From Dermatemys mawii (taxonomy: Eukaryota > Chordata > Testudines > Dermatemydidae), in NCBI GenBank assembly GCA_007922305.1, contig ML677343.1, positions 34,819,806 to 34,883,805 on the forward strand: a DNA stretch of 64,000 bases. Direction: 5' to 3'. The notes beneath the pieces are model-generated. The model did not search any database and was not told where the DNA came from. It saw nothing but the letters and a program-made list of their open reading frames with translations. The position numbers and the translations under genes are program-made. Numbering within the stretch: position 1 is the stretch's first letter; each line of letters opens with the position of its first letter. Of this stretch, positions 12,533 through 23,166 are shown one piece after another.

Positions 12533-13771
12533 CTAATCGGGGGGGTGAGATGTTCCTGTAGCAGCTGAATTGGAGGTGTGAATAGCGAGAGAAGAGAAGC
12601 TGCTTTTGTAGTTAGCTAGCCACTCGTAATCTTTGTTCAATCCTTGATTGATTGTATCAAATTTGCAAATGAATTGCAGCTCTGCAGTCTCTCTTTGTAG
12701 TCTGGACTTGAAGTTTTTTTGCTGCAAAATGCTGACCTTTAAATCTTCTATAGTGTGTCCAGCGAGGTTGAAGTGCTCTCCTACAGGTTTTTGTATATTG
12801 CCATTCCTGATATCTGATTTGTGTCCATTTATCCTTTTTCGTAGGGACTGTCCGGTTTGGCCGATGTATATAGCAGAGGGACATTGCTGGCACATAATGA
12901 CGTATATTACATTGGTAGATGTGCAGGTGAATGAACCAGTAATGGTGTGGCTGATCTGGTTTGGTCCTGTGATGGTGTTGCTGGTGTAAATGTGTGGGCA
13001 GGGTTGGCATCGAGGTTTGTTGCATGGATTGGTTCCTGAGTTAGAGTTATTATGGCGCAGTGTGCTGTTGCTGGTGAGAATATGCTTGAGGTTGGCAGGT
13101 TGTCTGTAGGCCAGGACTGGTCTGCCTCCCAAGGCCTGTGAAAGTGAGGGATTGTTGTCCAGGATGGGTTGTAAATCACTGATGATGCGTTGGAGAGGCT
13201 TTAACTGAGGACTGTAGGTGATGGCCAGTGGTGTTCTGTTGTTTTCTTTCTTGGGCTTGTCTTGTAGCAGAAGGCTTCTGGGTACACGTCTGGCTCTGTT
13301 GATCTGTTTCCTTATTTCCTTGTGCGGGTATTGTAGTTTTGAGAAAGCTTGGTGGAGATCTTGTAGGTGTTGGTCTCTGTCTGAGGGGTTGGAGCAAATA
13401 CGATTGTACCTCAGTGCTTGGCTGTAGACAATGGACCGTGTGGTGTCCACGGGATGGAAGCTGGTGGCATGAAGGTAGGCATAGCTGTCGGTAGGTTTTC
13501 GGTATAGGGTGGTGTTGATGTGGCCGTCATTGATTTGCACCGTGGTGTCCAGGAAGTGGACTTCCCGTGTAGACTGGTCCAGGCTGAGGTGGATGGTGGG
13601 GTGGAAGCTGTTGAAATCTTGGTGGAATTCTTCCAGAGTTTCTTTCCCATGAGTCCAGATGATGAAGATGTCATCAGTGTAGCATAGATAGAGGAGGGGC
13701 GTGAGTGAACGAGAGCTGAGGAAGCATTGTTCCAGGTCGGCCATAAAGATGTTGGCATATTGTGGGGCCAT
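12533..13771 (-). pseudogene. PLE-1 RT C-terminal half plus GIY-YIG endonuclease (412-codon open frame)
   Basis: An open frame read from MAPQYANIFMADLEQ. The RT catalytic motif is CYTDDIFIIW (residues 30-39, aspartates intact). RT thumb-like sequence follows to about residue 130, then a basic linker. A cysteine cluster (C250, C255, C258) comes before the endonuclease. The GIY-YIG domain spans about residues 289-345: YVIMC (290-294), IYIGQT (301-306), the arginine-rich helix LRKRINGHK (310-318) and GEHF with the conserved glutamate (E332). Thus all endonuclease hallmarks are present. This frame lacks the RT fingers and motif A, which are in other frames upstream. It begins just after the 52-bp patch, so the start codon is probably internal. 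It is a broken piece of a longer PLE protein, not a complete gene. Confidence 0.85.
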
Positions 13772-13779
13772 GCGGGTGC

Positions 13780-14119
13780 CCGTAGCAGTGCCACTGGTCT
13801 GGAGGTATATATTGTCACCAAATTTGAAATAATTGTGTGTGAGGATAAAGTCACAGAGTTCAGCAACAACACACTGATAGATCTTGCTATAACTGCGCTT
13901 GCTGTATTACAGTGTTGTGGTATCATCAGGGATACTGTTCCTGACAGCTTGTATTCCATCTCTGTGTGGGATGTTTGTGTAGAGAGCCTCTACATCCATC
14001 GTGGCTAGGATGGTGTTTTCTGGAAGGTCACCAATGCATTGTAGTTTTCTCAGGAAGTCGGTGGTGTCACGGAGATAGCTGGGAGTGCTGGTGGTGTAGG
14101 GTCTGAGTAGAGTGTCCAC
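13780..14119 (-). pseudogene. PLE-1 RT fingers/palm fragment with motif A, interrupted
   Basis: The frame at 14119-13907 reads LLRPYTTSTPSYLRDTTDF and then the RT motif A region TMDVEALYTNIPHRDGIQAV. It ends at a stop directly where the 52-bp patch (13865-13916) begins. After the patch the RT sequence continues in another frame (13860-13780) with a segment equivalent to LCDFILTHNYF, before joining the 412-codon frame. A second PLE at 40.2-41.0 kb reads through this same place with no patch, which shows that the patch is an insertion or replacement. Confidence 0.8.
13865..13916. repeat. 52-bp patch inside the PLE-1 RT region (copy 1)
   Basis: These 52 bases are identical to 15545-15596, in the same orientation and 1680 bp away. 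The bases on each side differ (g versus t before, g versus c after). In PLE-1 the patch interrupts the RT reading frame just after motif A. Confidence 0.85.
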
Positions 14120-14574
14120 ATATCCAGACAGTCCTTCAGTGAGAGTGCCAATGCCCGAGATGATGGATTTCCAGATTTGTGGATCTTGGGTAAAAGACAG
14201 AATAACCCCGGTCGGGGCTCTAAGGGTATGTTAATTTGTTCCTGTGTTAGTGTAGGGAGTGTCCTGAGTAGACGGTGCAGTTTCTTAGTATATTCTTCAG
14301 TGGGATCTGAGGGAAGTGGCCTGTAGAAATTGGTGTTGGAGAGTTGTCTGATAGCCTCCTTTTGGTAGTCAGACCTGTCCATGATGACAACAGCACCTCC
14401 TTTATCAGCCTCTTTGATTATGATGTCAGGGTTGTTTCTGAGGCTGTGGATAACATTGCGTTCTGCTCGACTTAGGTTGTGAGGCAGGCAATGTTGTTTT
14501 TCCACAATTTCTGCCTGTGCACATCGGCGGAAGCATTCTATGTATAGAATGTACATAAATGTACAGACTGTCAT
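14050..14574 (-). pseudogene. PLE-1 middle coding segment
   Basis: The open frame includes KQHCLPHNLSRAERNVIHSL and IIIKEADKGGAVVIMDRSDY, which are typical of the PLE region before the RT core. LFCLLPKIHKSGNPSSR is the RT entry motif. In the second PLE this motif continues GNPGRPIISGIGTLT. Here the frame shifts after GNPS, near 14150, so the protein is broken at that point. Confidence 0.8.
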
Positions 14575-14722
14575 TTCGACCCTCAGGAGGAGTCCATGTG
14601 GAGTTGTTCTTCTTGTGCTGCTGGTGGGATGGCGTCTGTGTATCAGTGCGCTGTTCTATGTTGTCTTGAAAGTATTCTTTGAGTCAGAGATGGCGAAAGT
14701 AGGCTTCCAGATCACCACAGAA

Positions 14723-15160
14723 TTATATCTTGTTTGTGGGGGTGGTGGGGCAGAATGAGAGTCCTCGAGATAGGACAGACTCTTCTGCCGGGCTGAGTGT
14801 GTAGCTGGATAGATTGACGATATTGCTGGGTGAGTTAGGGGTACCATTGCTGTGGCCCCATGTGACAGGCAGGATTTTAGATAGCTTGCAGTCCTTTTTC
14901 TTTTGTAGAGAGGTGAAGTGTGTAATATAGATCTCCTGTCTTATTTTAGTAAAGTCTGTTTGTGTGGAGGGTTGGTTGTTTATCAAGGTCTCCAGGTTGG
15001 AAAGCTCTTTTTTGATGTTTTCCTGTTTGCTGTACAGGATGCTGATCAGGTGGTTCCTCAGTTTTTCAGATAGTGTCTGGCATAATCTTTCACTGTAGTC
15101 TGTGCAGTATGTAGAAAGCAATGGATTTTTCACCTTCAGTCCATTTGGTATGATGTCCAT
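14723..15160 (-). pseudogene. PLE-1 N-terminal coding segment
   Basis: A 145-codon minus-strand frame starting MDIIPNGLKVKNPLLSTY. It holds a charged, probably helical stretch (SKQENIKKELSNLETLIN) and ends with SVLSRGLSFCPTTP, a segment typical of the N-terminal part of vertebrate PLE proteins. A stop follows directly, and the next recognisable coding segment begins at 14574 in another frame. The ATG at 15160 could be the original start because recognisable similarity ends there. Confidence 0.65.
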
Positions 15161-15173
15161 CCGTTTGCATTTG

Positions 15174-15254
15174 GATATAGGAGACAGGGAGGGAATATAA
15201 GATATAGGAGACAGGGAGGGAATATAAGATATAGGAGACAGGGAGGGAATATAA
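15174..15254. repeat. 27-bp tandem repeat, 3 perfect copies
   Basis: Three identical consecutive 27-bp units (15174-15200, 15201-15227, 15228-15254), each beginning 'gatataggagacagg' and ending 'gaatataa'. They lie at the 5' edge of PLE-1. They could be PLE 5' sequence or host sequence. Confidence 0.9.
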
Positions 15255-15266
15255 GACTGCTATTCT

Positions 15267-15512
15267 CTAAGCTTTCAGGGTATATTCTCCACATTTTGAT
15301 TCCTGCTCCTCCTCCTCACTTTCCTGACATGGACTTTCTAAAGTTTGCAGAAGCTGATGCAGATCTTCAGTTTTCCTAGGAATCATGCCTACTGCAGAGT
15401 TTATAGTGTACCATCTTTTTGTAAAGAGATGTGGATATGTTATGGGTAGATGTACACCATGTATGCTCAATTTATCTGTTCCAGGGAGCAACATTCTTAC
15501 GATGACTGACAA
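15267..15512 (-). CDS. unrecognised 81-codon open frame
   Basis: A minus-strand frame beginning MSVIVRMLLPGTDKLS and ending in an acidic segment (CQESEEEEQESKCGEY). It resembles a C-terminal protein tail more than random sequence because of the Glu/Ser cluster before the stop. I do not recognise the family. It lies upstream of the PLE-1 coding region and could be a lost 5' PLE segment, a processed-gene fragment, or chance. Confidence 0.25.
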   Translation of the reverse strand: MSVIVRMLLPGTDKLSIHGVHLPITYPHLFTKRWYTINSAVGMIPRKTEDLHQLLQTLESPCQESEEEEQESKCGEYTLKA

Positions 15513-15544
15513 GTGTGGTTTTTTTCCTCTCCACCAGACCTTTT

Positions 15545-15596
15545 AACAACACACTGATAGATCTTGCTATAACTGCGCTTGCTGTATTACAGTGTT
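15545..15596. repeat. 52-bp patch outside PLE-1 (copy 2)
   Basis: Identical to 13865-13916. It lies about 375 bp beyond the last recognisable PLE-1 coding sequence. Neither flank resembles PLE sequence, so this copy may be the host or target-side source. Confidence 0.8.
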
Positions 15597-15599
15597 CAG

Positions 15600-16754
15600 A
15601 TGACAGTCTAGATACCATAGTGACTGGCACATTATAAATACCTAATAGCTAGCTAGGCTAGATGTATTACAGCTGAAATAAGCAACATATTAACTAGTGT
15701 GTATGTACACATTTCTGAATATGGAAGATTAATTTGGAATTCAAATCCAGCTTCATCTGCTTCTTTCCTCTCTTCAGGGAATCCTGAGCAAAGTTCCAGT
15801 GACAACCTCTCTCATGTACTTGTATTAAAGCATTACTAGTCTGTAACGCTTCCACATTGCTGGGTGTCAAGCAATTGCAAAGATTCATACTTCAGCTTTC
15901 CTGAGCTGCATGATGAGACCGACAGAGGTATTGACCCTAGCAACTGGCCCATCCAAAATGAAGCTGTTCTTTGTGCTGCACAAGTATTTTTTGGCCCCGG
16001 TGAGGCATTTGAGAGCAAATCAGGCTATTGCAGACATGAAAAGAGTTGTTTGTGCATCAAACTCTTTGGGAGTCTTCTGGGGGCTCCACAAAAAGCAGAA
16101 CTGTGCGCAGTTCACTCTCATGCTTTCACACATCCTCAACAATAAAAACACTTAATCGGAGCCCACTGTACAGCCTTTACTTTTACTTTTGAGAAGTGGA
16201 AAAAAAGCAAACAAAGAAGAGTAAAAGTCTTTGATTAAGGACTGCTAAAGGTTCATTTTTGCCAGTTTGTTAAATATTCCACAGATCCTGCACAGCAAAT
16301 CTGAAATCTCCCTACAAAAAGGGGGCAGCAAACCTAAAATAAACATGCTGCCATTTCCACTTTTCATGTAGCCAACCCAGTGCATAGCAGCATAAGGCCT
16401 GCAGGGCATCTAGGATTGTTACAAACTTTCCAGCAAAGTGAGTGTTTATTATTGTTGTAGGTTTGATGTGTTCCCAAAAGGATCTAATCAACATGTAATA
16501 AGGCCTCAAGAGAGCAATTAGAAACCTCAGCTTTAACTCTGTTATAACCACACTGGAGAGAGTAACTTGCTTTTGGTCTGGGGCTATGCAGCACAATTTC
16601 TTGCAGAGAAATAAGTACTGGGAATCTGAAAGCCGTTCTTGTACCGTTCTTAGTACCAGTGTTTGAAGCAGAGAAGGGGAATGCACAAGATGACTTGCTC
16701 TGATGACTGCATGTGCACAGCCTGATAGTTGGAACCCAGGCAGACAAGGAGGCC
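15600..16754. other. unrecognised non-coding DNA
   Basis: No gene or repeat was recognised. Overlapping short frames on both strands (up to 124 codons at 16312-16686 on the minus strand) have no domain and are probably chance. Confidence 0.5.
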
Positions 16755-16960
16755 AGTGATCAATCCCTGTCTTTTTTTCTGGATTTCTCTCTCACCTTGG
16801 ACAAGTCACTTAATTGCTCTGAGCCTCAGTTTCTCCATATGTAAAATTGAGATAAAAATAATTGCTTTCCCACAGAGGGTTATGAGACTTAATTAGTTAA
16901 TGCTTGTACGTAATTTGAAAAACTTGGATGAAAGGTGCCAGGGAAGAGCTAAGTATTAAA
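16755..16960 (+). repeat. MIR (CORE-SINE) copy
   Basis: Clear MIR order on the plus strand: 'ccttggacaagtcacttaat', 'tctgagcctcagtttctcca', 'tatgtaaaattgagataaaa', 'cccacagagggttatgagac', then 'ggtgccagggaagagctaag'. It is better preserved than the copy at 3.1 kb. Confidence 0.85.
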
Positions 16961-17259
16961 TACTTCTCACTGTTATTCAATTTAGCAAATTATCCAGCCA
17001 CCGGAAAGCAAGAAATTGCTTTAGAAGACAGTTGATCAGGGTACCAACTGCAGTGAGGACTGGCTGCTCTGGGGCAAGTGTTCCTTTCCAAACTCTCCAG
17101 CCAGGAATTTAGAAAAGCCTTGACTATTTCACATCCACCTACACTGGGACATATACAGACATTCTCTGTCTGTGGAACATAATAGTCTATTCTTTTCTGA
17201 GTAATAATACTTTGGTCTAATTTCAGCTGTTGCATTTAGGGTGCATGTGTTGGGTGGTG

Positions 17260-17330
17260 TTGGCTGCCTATGATATACAAGAGGTCAGATTAGATGATTT
17301 AGGAGTCCCTTTTGGCTTAAGCTCTATGAC
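17260..17330 (+). repeat. CR1-type 3' tail fragment
   Basis: 'aagaggtcagattagatgat' followed by 'ggagtcccttttggctta' is the CR1/SINE 3' tail. Nothing upstream is recognisable. Confidence 0.55.
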
Positions 17331-17879
17331 ATGTAAAGAGAGATATCTACATTAAATATTAGTTTTGTGGGGGAAGGCATGGAGGCGCTTTCCTTCTTAA
17401 AAATATGATAGGATCAAGGTACAGAATTTGACATTGTCCCAAAGTAAGCCTTCCAAATGTCTTTTCTGAGGGGGGACTACTGTGCCAGGACCCTGCTGTG
17501 GTACAGAGAGAAGACAGGTCTTTGACTGCCCTGAAAACAAATATCACACTTTAACACAAAATATACTGACAAAATCCAAATACTATGAGAATACAAGAAA
17601 CTGAAAAGAATAAAACTTATCCCAGCAGTTAAAATATTAGTTGTCCGTTTTGATTCCTTTAGATCTGTCTGCAGCCTTCAGCAGTCTAGACTATGAGGTG
17701 GTGTTAGTGTATTTGCAGAGAGAATTCCGCATGTGTAGCTCTGTTTTCTTCTTTCTAAGTGTTCATTGAATAGTTGCTCTCATACTCAAAGATTCCATCA
17801 TGTGGGATGTTATGAATTCACCTTTCCTGTTCAATGTGTATGTGAAGTCAGTGGGGGAGATAGTGAAACATTTTGAAGG

Positions 17880-17962
17880 TTTAAGATTAGCAGCTGTGTC
17901 AGTCTGTATCCGTAAATAAAACGAGGAATACCTGTGGCACCTTAGAGACTAAGGTGAAAGTG
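17880..17962 (-). repeat. PLE terminal fragment
   Basis: The sequence 'taagattagcagctgtgtca' through 'aaaacgaggaatacctgtgg' and 'caccttagagactaa' matches the reverse complement of the 3' end of the PLE at 42.1-42.23 kb. It is therefore a severely 5'-truncated minus-strand copy of that family. Confidence 0.7.
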
Positions 17963-18129
17963 AAACAGTTTGGAATGCCATGTCCTCAGTTATCAGATGA
18001 CACTCCACTCTATTACATTTACATCAGATCTGGATGGCGCTGCCTCTCAGCTCTCACAGTGTTGATGGTGGGGTGGGGGAAATAATCCAAGAAGTTGGCA
18101 GAGGTTGTCTGCTCCTCAGCAGACAAAGA

Positions 18130-18280
18130 CAAACAGCACATATCCTCCGACATTGTACTTTCTGACCAACTGGCCACCTAACATTAGTCTTACTGTTCAG
18201 TCACCATTAGAACTGAAAATAATATTGAGAAGACAGACCTTTAAAATTATCGACAGAAGGCATCACTGTATGGATTACTT
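18130..18280 (+). repeat. unclassified interspersed repeat, copy B
   Basis: Collinear with 11585-11720 (see that entry). This copy has 'cagcacatatcctccgacat', 'tactttctgaccaac', 'aataatattgagaagacaga' and 'gacagaaggcatcactgta'. Confidence 0.4.
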
Positions 18281-20029
18281 AAAGAGAAGTATCGTCATAA
18301 TTTTTCTTTTTTGCATACCCACTAAAAAGTGTCCGATGTGGGGTGTCAGTACTAAGATACAGCGGAATACTTTTAGAAAGAAAGACAGAGAGTTTTTAAG
18401 TATATTTGAGAGTGCAACAATTGCCACCAGTGGACCAGTGTGAAACACAGGTCAAATCAGAACATAAATGGAAAAATGTGATACAGCAGAGACCAATGAT
18501 TTCTGCCAGTGCAAACTAGCATGCAATACAATGAAAAATAACCTATAACATGAAATAGACTTTTAAAACAATGCCCAGAGTGGGAAGCCAGTCCCAATGC
18601 CACAGGACAGGAGCTGAAGCTGCAGGGTGAGTGTAGGGCAGGCCATCACTCCATACACCTGCCCCAGGGTCTCCCACCTCAGGAGCAGGATCTGACACCC
18701 TCCCCGGGGCTCCCACCCCAGGAGAAGGCCCCTGACCTCTTCCCACAATAAAAAATAAAATAAAATTACCCCAGAAAACCAGAACAAAACATATAAAGAT
18801 TTTCACATGATCTAGTGATAAGTAGCATGTCTCTTCTCTCTCTCTCTTTTGACAGCTGAGCATTGCCACTCATTTACCATTGTTCCAGGCCAGGGCCTTC
18901 ATAGCCCATAGTTAATCCACCACTGAGTGAACACATTGTGAATTACACAGACTTGTACCTCATAATAAATAATCAGGAAGCAGAAGACTGACTATAAAAG
19001 CATTACAAGAAACAACTCTGTGGGCTTCTATGCCTTCCTAAAAGTATACAAAAGTATAAGTCAACCTGTTCAAATATGTGGGAGTAAAGTCTGAGGTCCA
19101 GCTAACCAATTAAGGGGAAAAATAGAAACTCTGCACCTACAGGGATGCTAATACTACATGTGCACAGTTACTCAGTTGCATTAGAACATAACTAAAATAA
19201 TTCTCTTGCTCCACTATAAAAAAGAATACAACTTCTAATGCCATCTCTTTCAAAGCCACAAAAACATCTTCCATATCAAAGTGCAAAAACTCATGCCAAA
19301 TGAAAACATACTCCACCGCCAACATCACTCCCAAACCTCAACAATACTAACTCCAGACTAACAGAGCAAACTAGTTTATTCAGACTAGAATGTGATTCAG
19401 GATACCAGATCAAAATCTAAAACACTAGTACAAAGATCACTGGGAAGAACAGATCACAAACAAGAAGATAGTTGGCTACATATCCCTATACAGAACAATC
19501 ACATAATCACCGTGATGAAATGTGAAAAACTAAGAAAGGCTCTTATTAAATATCAAATCCATGTCCAACTAGCAGACACAAAACACTGTTCAAATATAGT
19601 GAGGAATGACTGTACAACATATTTGACACAGAGATTCTACTCTAGTCTCCAAAATATAAGGGAATGTGAGAAAGGTATTTCCTCAAATTATCAGAAATGA
19701 TCAAGAAAAACTAAGTAAGAAGAGAGATGGCAGGAGTTGCATTTCACCGCCAGAAAATCAAGAATAGTCAGTAACAAAAGGCAATGGCGTAAAACTTGAA
19801 GTGCATTATAAAACCCTGACCAGGACAGATATTTGATTTATTTTACCTATTTCTGGCAGGTTCCCAAGGCAGATACACTTTGGTAACACTTGTATAGCTT
19901 GTCATGAAATCAGATGTTACTACACTGGCTTGACAGATATGAACACAGGCAATTGTGCAACAAACAATTATGCAATTATTAATGCAAGACTATTATTTTT
20001 ATTGAAAATCAGAGGTGCTATTAGGCTTA
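18281..20029. other. unrecognised non-coding DNA
   Basis: No gene was recognised. Positions 18590-18740 are C-rich and end in an A-rich stretch of 'aataaa'-like words (18746-18770), which may be the tail of an unknown retroposon. The open frames have no domain. Confidence 0.45.
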
Positions 20030-21300
20030 CAGTTGCTGGATTAGAAAACTAGATTGAAGAGGTGGGAATTACTTTTAGACTTTAAAATAGTGGCCATTCT
20101 AAGTTCCTGTGGAAGCAAATTCCAAAAGTTTGAGACAGCCGCGCCTCCTGTGCAATTCCATTGTTTCTAAAGAGAGGCGCTGTTAAGGACCCAAAGGGTG
20201 AACTAATCCTTTAGGTATCTTGGTCTTGGACATTTGATGGCCTTGAAAACAATAGTCACAGATGACAGAATACCTGTTTTGTGGCTAATGTGAGTGTCCA
20301 ATTTGAAAGCGGAATCCAGAAAAGAACCACAGATGGTTGAATACCTTTCTGATTTAGGGATATCCATCCTCAGTTATTAGCAATATCATGGTGTCTCTTC
20401 AAGCTCTTCAAACGCTTTCATTCTGCCTTCAAGCATAACCTGCATCTTGCTTGGATTTAACTTCAGTCAACTCTGCCCCATCCAGGTGCTGATCTCAACT
20501 GCATGCTGGGTTATGTTTGTGCTGGTTTATGTAGTGTGTGATATGAACAATAGATAGAGTTGAGGATCATCTGCGTATTGTTGACATTTGAGACATAGAA
20601 TCTGGATTAGATGGACCACTGATCTGGTCACTACAGCAGGTTCTATGTTTCTACAGTTACACCAACAGCTGCACATACATGTTAAACAGGACATGAGAGA
20701 GAGTGTGGAACCTTGTGATACCCTACAGGTGAACCTTTTTGATTCCAGAGGAGCAGTTGCCCATCAGCATCATCTGGGTGTGGCCCTGAAGGAAGATTTC
20801 AAACCATTTAAAAATATTTCGCTTTACGCCTGCTGCATCTTTAAAACTAAACAACAGTATTCTCTGACTGACCATTTACAATAAAGAGGAAAGATCTAGG
20901 AATAAGAGCACTGGTATTTGTCCTTTATTAATGGATAGCAAGAGACTGTCCACAATATCCTGTTCTGGAAGAGGAATTGGAATGATCTTGGATGTTGGCT
21001 GTGGACATTCATACTTGGAGATAGCTCTCAATTAACTTTTTCAGAAACTTTTGCCATGGGGTGCTAGTTGACAAGGCCTGTTGCATCTCCTGAAGATTTC
21101 TTTAAGGCTGGCCAGATGTCTAACATGCCTTAAAATCAGGAGGTAGAGTTCCTTCTTTGAATGAGGTATTGAAAGTCTTTGTTAGGAGAAGCATGAGGTC
21201 ATGGTTTTAGTCTCCTTTGATATGTCCAAGACATGCATGGTGACCGGTTCCAGGTATCCTGAGAACCCTTCTCAGATGCAGATAATCTTGGTGCAGAAGT
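20030..21300 (-). mobile_element. L2-clade LINE fragment, degraded
   Basis: The minus strand reads QQYADDPQLYL around 20590-20553, the catalytic YADD motif of an L2-type reverse transcriptase. Sequence on both sides ('acttcagtcaactctgcccc' on the left, 'gtggaaccttgtgataccct' on the right) fits the same family. No long open frame remains, so the element is old and inactive. The outer boundaries are estimates. A short CR1-type tail lies within it at about 20595-20655. Confidence 0.55.
20595..20655 (+). repeat. CR1-type tail inserted in the L2-like element
   Basis: 'ctggattagatggaccactg' then 'tctggtcactacagcaggtt' and 'ctatgtttct' is a common sauropsid CR1 3' end. It sits directly beside the YADD-coding segment of the L2-like LINE on the opposite strand. 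Confidence 0.5.
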
Positions 21301-21439
21301 CTAATTGCAGTGAATCATACTGGGTTTTGTTATGGATTGCAGAAAACCTATTTTGATTAAGCAGAAGTGACACTGAATAGTTCTTTTAGACATGTTTTGA
21401 CATCTACTAGAGAGGAAGAGCAAAAGAGTCTCTTAGTAC

Positions 21440-22010
21440 ATAACAGCCTAAACATAAGCTTGTAAGAAATCTTTGTGCTTCCCTTATCAACTGTCTACCA
21501 TTCCTAACTTCTCATTTATATTCATTACTATCAACTTCCCTTTTCTTCTATTGTTATATATTATTTTTCTATTTTTTATAACTCCCTTCCCCTCTAAACC
21601 AGGTCAGTTTTTTAACTAGCATGGCCTTCTTCCTCAGTTGTGGGATTGTGGCTTTTTGGGAATCTAGTAAGGTTTTCTTAAATGATTCCCAAATATCATT
21701 CACATTTTTCTGATTAAATTTTCGTGACTGTTTACTGAATCTTTTCCAGTTTTTCAAAATCCTTCCTGAAGTGTGGATAACAGAACCAGACACTGTATTC
21801 CAGGAGCAGTTGTACCAGTGCCAAATACAGAAGTAATATAACCTTTCTACTCCTAGTCAATATTGCCCTTTTTATACATCCAAGGATCACATTAGTTGTT
21901 TTGGCCACAGCATCGTTCTGGCTGCCCAAGTTCAATATGGGCAAACAGAGAACAGTTTCAACAAGCAATATATATACTTGGTGTTTCAAAAAGACTAATT
22001 TCCCAAAGCT
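21440..22010 (-). mobile_element. two CR1 LINE pieces in the wrong order
   Basis: The minus strand at 21793-21569 reads the CR1 linker between endonuclease and RT (NDIWESFKKTLLDSQKATIP, then LTWFRGEG). At 21989-21734 it reads the CR1 C-terminal region (ILGCIKRAILTRSRKVILLL, then LEYSVWFCYPHF). In an intact CR1 the C-terminal region lies downstream of the linker. Here it lies upstream, so two separate truncated copies abut near 21740. Confidence 0.65.
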
Positions 22011-22039
22011 GAGGAAAGTTATGAAATTGACATAGGGGA

Positions 22040-23166
22040 AAAATGAATTTCATTCAGAAAAATATGAATGAAAATTGGGAGTACTATAAGAAGAGTTTAA
22101 TAGATGGTCAGAAGCTATACCACTGTCAAGAAAGAGAACAACTTGACCTAAAATCCAATCCTGGTTCAGTGGCAAAATTAAGGCATACATTAGAAATAAA
22201 TAAAGTAAAATATAAAAAAGGGAAATAGGAAAAATATAAATTAAATGTTATGAAGTATAGAACATTGATATGGGAATCTAAACATATCACGAAAAAATCT
22301 GTGACAAGCAGAGCTAAGGAAAATAAGGAGTTTTTAACTATATTAGGAACAAAAGAAATCCTAACAATGCTATGGGCCCACTACTAGATGGAGATGGTAA
22401 AACTGCTAATAATGATGCAGAAAAGGCAGACGTGGAAAGAAGCAGGATGATGTACTTGTATCACATGAGGATGACAAAATACTTCCAGTCTATTAATAAC
22501 CTAGGAAGATGTTAAATGGCATCTACAAGGAATAAACATTTTTAAATCAGCAGGCCCAGATAACTTGCACCCAAGAGTTCCAAAAGACCTGGCTGAGCAG
22601 ATCTCTGGCCCACCCGAAGTTCATTTTTAAACATCTTAGAATACGGGGAAAATTCCAGAAGACTGGAAAAGGGCTAAGATATCAATATTTATAAAGGACA
22701 AGTGAGATGACCCAGGTAACAATAGGCTGGTTAACTTGACATCAATTCCAGGAAAAATTGAAAAACTGATACCAGATTCAATTAATAAAGAATTAAAGGG
22801 ACAGGAATATAATTATGAAGTCAATGTGAAAAATGGATTTTGTCAAACAAGATTTAATTCTTTGAAGAGATTACAAATTTGGTTGATAAAGGTAATTGCA
22901 TAAGTATAATATACATAGACTTTAGTAAGGCATTTGACTTAGTACCACATGACATTCTGATTAAAACATTAGCACTGTACAATAGCAATAAATCAAGTTA
23001 AGAATTGGCCTACTGATATATCTCAAAAAGTAATCATCAGTGGGGAACACTGAATGGGAGATTTCTAGTGGGTTTCTTTAAGTATTGGTATGAAGCTCAA
23101 CATGATTCAAACTTTCATCAGTGATCTGGAAATAAATATTAAAACTGATAATTAAATTTGCAGATT
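22040..23166 (+). mobile_element. CR1 LINE linker and RT region, decayed
   Basis: The plus strand first reads the linker (MNENWEYYKKSLIDGQK). RT-region words follow: 'aggcccagataacttgcacc', 'gaagactggaaaagggctaa' and 'tagactttagtaaggcattt', the last being the CR1 YIDFSKAFD region. Many stops and indels are present. It ends near 23166, where an opposite-strand CR1 piece begins. Confidence 0.7.

Larger units (their letters stand above)
12308..15170 (-). mobile_element. Penelope-like retroelement (PLE-1), defective
   Basis: A minus-strand PLE with an N-terminal segment (15160-14723), a middle segment (14574-14050), the RT palm (about 14119-12533) and a C-terminal GIY-YIG endonuclease. PLEs copy their RNA with an RT related to telomerase and cleave target DNA with the GIY-YIG domain. 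The element's 3' terminal repeat is at 12308-12440. The coding region is broken by at least two frame changes (near 14720-14570 and near 14150) and a 52-bp foreign-looking patch at 13865-13916. The 5' boundary near 15170 is inferred from the end of coding similarity and is uncertain. Confidence 0.88.

Noticed and set aside
12648..12989. 113-codon plus-strand frame over the PLE-1 endonuclease
   Set aside because: It is the opposite-strand shadow of the GIY-YIG coding region.
15160..15545. CRISPR-like array suspected from the regular 27-bp repeats
   Set aside because: The three units are directly adjacent without spacers, and the sequence is vertebrate.
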